In this document: positions 6,450-7,335 of the stretch, piece after piece
Layout of the letters: each line of letters begins with the position of its first letter
Numbering within the stretch: the stretch's first letter is position 1
Assembly: GCA_959608595.1 (NCBI GenBank)
Contig: CAUHTB010000030.1
Location: 1-7,335, forward strand
Length of the DNA: 7,335 nt
DNA from: an uncultured Veillonella sp.
GTDB taxonomy: Bacteria > Bacillota > Negativicutes > Veillonellales > Veillonellaceae
Direction of reading: 5' to 3'
Translations under genes and position numbers: made by a program
Notes under the pieces: generated by a model
Database searches by the model: none
The model's input: the letters and a program-made list of their open reading frames with translations, nothing else
What the model was told of the DNA's origin: nothing

Positions 6450-6509
6450 TTAACTATGGTTTTATTATAACCGTATCGCATAGTTAAGTCTGTATCTGTA
6501 GGTACAGAT
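6450..6509 (-). promoter_or_regulatory. Candidate flavodiiron promoter with flanking inverted repeats
   Basis: On the minus strand a perfect TATAAT (6464-6469) predicts a start near 6457 and a leader of about 120 nt. No good -35 box is present at the right distance (CAGACT or AGACTT). Instead the palindrome ATCTGTA-CC-TACAGAT (6494-6509 on the minus strand) is centred near -44, where an activator could replace a -35 box. A separate 9-bp inverted repeat (6450-6458 with 6479-6487) encloses the -10 box. Confidence 0.45.
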
Positions 6510-6520
6510 TTGATAATTAT

Positions 6521-6588
6521 TCTAAAAAACCACTCATAGATAATCAAATTCTATACATTAGCGTATAATAGATTTCCTATGAGCGGTT
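6521..6588 (-). terminator. Long-loop terminator after the S-component gene
   Basis: On the minus strand AACCGCTCATAG (6577-6588) pairs with CTATGAGTGGTT (6528-6539), 12 bp with one G-U pair, followed by a T-rich run (TTTTTTAGAATAATT). The G-U pair becomes an A-C mismatch on the plus strand, so the structure favours the minus strand. The loop of about 37 nt contains a small secondary hairpin (GTATA with TATAC). Confidence 0.6.
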
Positions 6589-6622
6589 ACGAGCATATGT
6601 AGTTTCAATAGCGGGTTGTTTA

Positions 6623-6649
6623 TTATCTAGCTTAAATAAGCTAGGATAA
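6623..6649 (-). other. Hairpin directly after the S-component stop codon
   Basis: TTATCTAGCTTA (6623-6634) pairs with TAAGCTAGGATAA (6637-6649) with a single bulged base, giving a stem of about 11 bp. No T run follows on either strand. It may stabilise the 3' end of the mRNA ahead of the terminator at 6521-6588. Confidence 0.45.
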
Positions 6650-6656
6650 CGTCCGA

Positions 6657-7196
6657 TTATTTATTCTCAGACTTAGATAATCCTGGAATTGCTTTATAGA
6701 TATATAACGCAATATATCCATCAACCATGCTATGAACGATAGTACCGCCGCCTACCAGAACGAATACGACATAAATTAGATCGATATTCGGTATCGTAGT
6801 TGTCGTATAGAACAAGAGGCATGCTAATACTTCACCGATGGCGTGAACGATGGCACATACAAAGTTGAAAGCAGCAAAGGATAAGGCTCCTGTTAAGACA
6901 CCTGGATGATGTTTTATATAATAAGCACCCATCAAGGCAAAGATGATATGAGATGCAGCGCGCATAACGATAACGAGAGGGAACCCTGCTACGAAAAAGC
7001 CTAGCGTAGAACCTATTACGACACAAGCCGCCATCTTACGAGATAAGAACATCGCGAGGAATATAGGCACGTGACTAGCTAATGTATACGAAGCCGGCGG
7101 TATGACGACTTTCAAAGGCATCACAATAGGAATCATGATGGCTAATGCCATCAATAAAGCAGTAATGGTTAAATTTCGATACATGGAAGAATTCAT
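6657..7196 (-). CDS. ECF-type transporter S-component-like membrane protein
   Basis: This 179-residue, very hydrophobic protein has about six membrane segments, at roughly 8-25, 29-51, 55-75, 80-95, 100-130 and 140-167. Size and segment pattern fit the substrate-binding S component of an energy-coupling-factor vitamin transporter. The opening NLTITALLMALAIMIPIVMP, the segment SYTLASHVPIFLAMF and the MRAASHIIFALMGAY stretch resemble this group. I vaguely associate them with niacin-type S components, but the substrate is uncertain. No ATPase or EcfT gene is in the window, so it would rely on a shared energising module encoded elsewhere. An ATG at 7229 is in frame, but it lies at the predicted transcription start. 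The ATG at 7196 has a perfect AAGGAGG (7202-7208) 5 nt upstream, so that start was chosen. It is probably a single-gene unit. Confidence 0.68.
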   Translation of the reverse strand: MNSSMYRNLTITALLMALAIMIPIVMPLKVVIPPASYTLASHVPIFLAMFLSRKMAACVVIGSTLGFFVAGFPLVIVMRAASHIIFALMGAYYIKHHPGVLTGALSFAAFNFVCAIVHAIGEVLACLLFYTTTTIPNIDLIYVVFVLVGGGTIVHSMVDGYIALYIYKAIPGLSKSENK

Positions 7197-7234
7197 AAAG
7201 GCCTCCTTAAGGACTATCTCTCCATACATCTACC

Positions 7235-7263
7235 AATATAGCACTCTGATATATGAAGAGCAA
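7235..7263 (-). promoter_or_regulatory. Promoter of the S-component gene
   Basis: On the minus strand TTGCTC (7258-7263) and TATATT (7235-7240) are spaced 17 bp. Transcription would begin near 7228, leaving a leader of about 30 nt. The leader is too short to hold a riboswitch, so none is predicted here. Confidence 0.6.
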
Positions 7264-7287
7264 CTACACATACCGCTAGGGTCCTAC

Positions 7288-7317
7288 AAAAAAGAGAGGG
7301 CCTTACAACCCTCTCTT
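7288..7317 (-). terminator. Intrinsic terminator of a gene beyond the right edge
   Basis: On the minus strand AAGAGAGGG pairs with CCCTCTCTT (7292-7300 with 7309-7317), a 9-bp stem with an 8-nt loop, followed by TTTTTTG. It must end a minus-strand transcript entering from beyond 7335. It separates that transcript from the S-component promoter, though an attenuator role cannot be excluded. Confidence 0.8.
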
Positions 7318-7335
7318 ATTTAATTAGACAAATAT

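Noticed and set aside
6170..6487. 105-codon plus-strand open frame crossing the flavodiiron start and its upstream region
   Set aside because: It begins inside the antisense of fprA and runs into the AT-rich regulatory gap; the low-complexity tail (VYMYLSIYLCIYHN) comes from TA-rich DNA. No ribosome site is seen.
7197..7229. Upstream ATG at 7229 as the start of the S-component protein
   Set aside because: It sits at the predicted transcription start with no ribosome site, whereas AAGGAGG precedes the ATG at 7196.

Overview
The window looks like chromosome of a diderm Firmicute of the class Negativicutes, most probably Veillonella. The strongest evidence is the large central gene at 2496-4463. 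It encodes a YadA-type trimeric autotransporter, which needs an outer membrane, fused to a surface-layer-homology (SLH) module of the kind Negativicutes use to tie the outer membrane to peptidoglycan. AT-rich DNA, strong GGAGG ribosome binding sites and an anaerobe-type flavodiiron protein agree with this. The genus is inferred and was not confirmed by a search.

All six protein genes I can support lie on the minus strand, so transcription runs from the right edge to the left. From the right: (a) a terminator at 7288-7317 for a gene beyond the edge; (b) a small membrane protein (6657-7196) resembling the substrate-binding S component of an ECF vitamin transporter, with its own promoter; (c) a 320-bp regulatory gap with hairpins and three inverted repeats; (d) a complete flavodiiron protein, fprA-like (5147-6334), which detoxifies O2 or NO; (e) a 680-bp very AT-rich gap with no convincing gene but possible coding relics; (f) the autotransporter-SLH adhesin (2496-4463) with its terminator; (g) a GNAT acetyltransferase (1658-2143) with a near-consensus promoter; (h) a 92-bp nested palindrome; (i) a two-gene operon of uncharacterised membrane proteins, DUF969 (690-1439) then DUF979 (truncated at base 1).

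Most units appear to be single genes with their own promoter and terminator; only DUF969-DUF979 is clearly an operon, with a 1-nt gap. There is no mobile element, CRISPR array, tRNA or rRNA. The points of most interest are the architecture of the autotransporter, where a periplasmic SLH module follows the barrel that normally ends such proteins, the redox-type palindrome beside the flavodiiron start, and the large nested palindrome at 1541-1632 next to a plus-strand terminator-like hairpin. For four genes a different start from the longest open frame is preferred or discussed, because a Shine-Dalgarno sequence clearly selects it.
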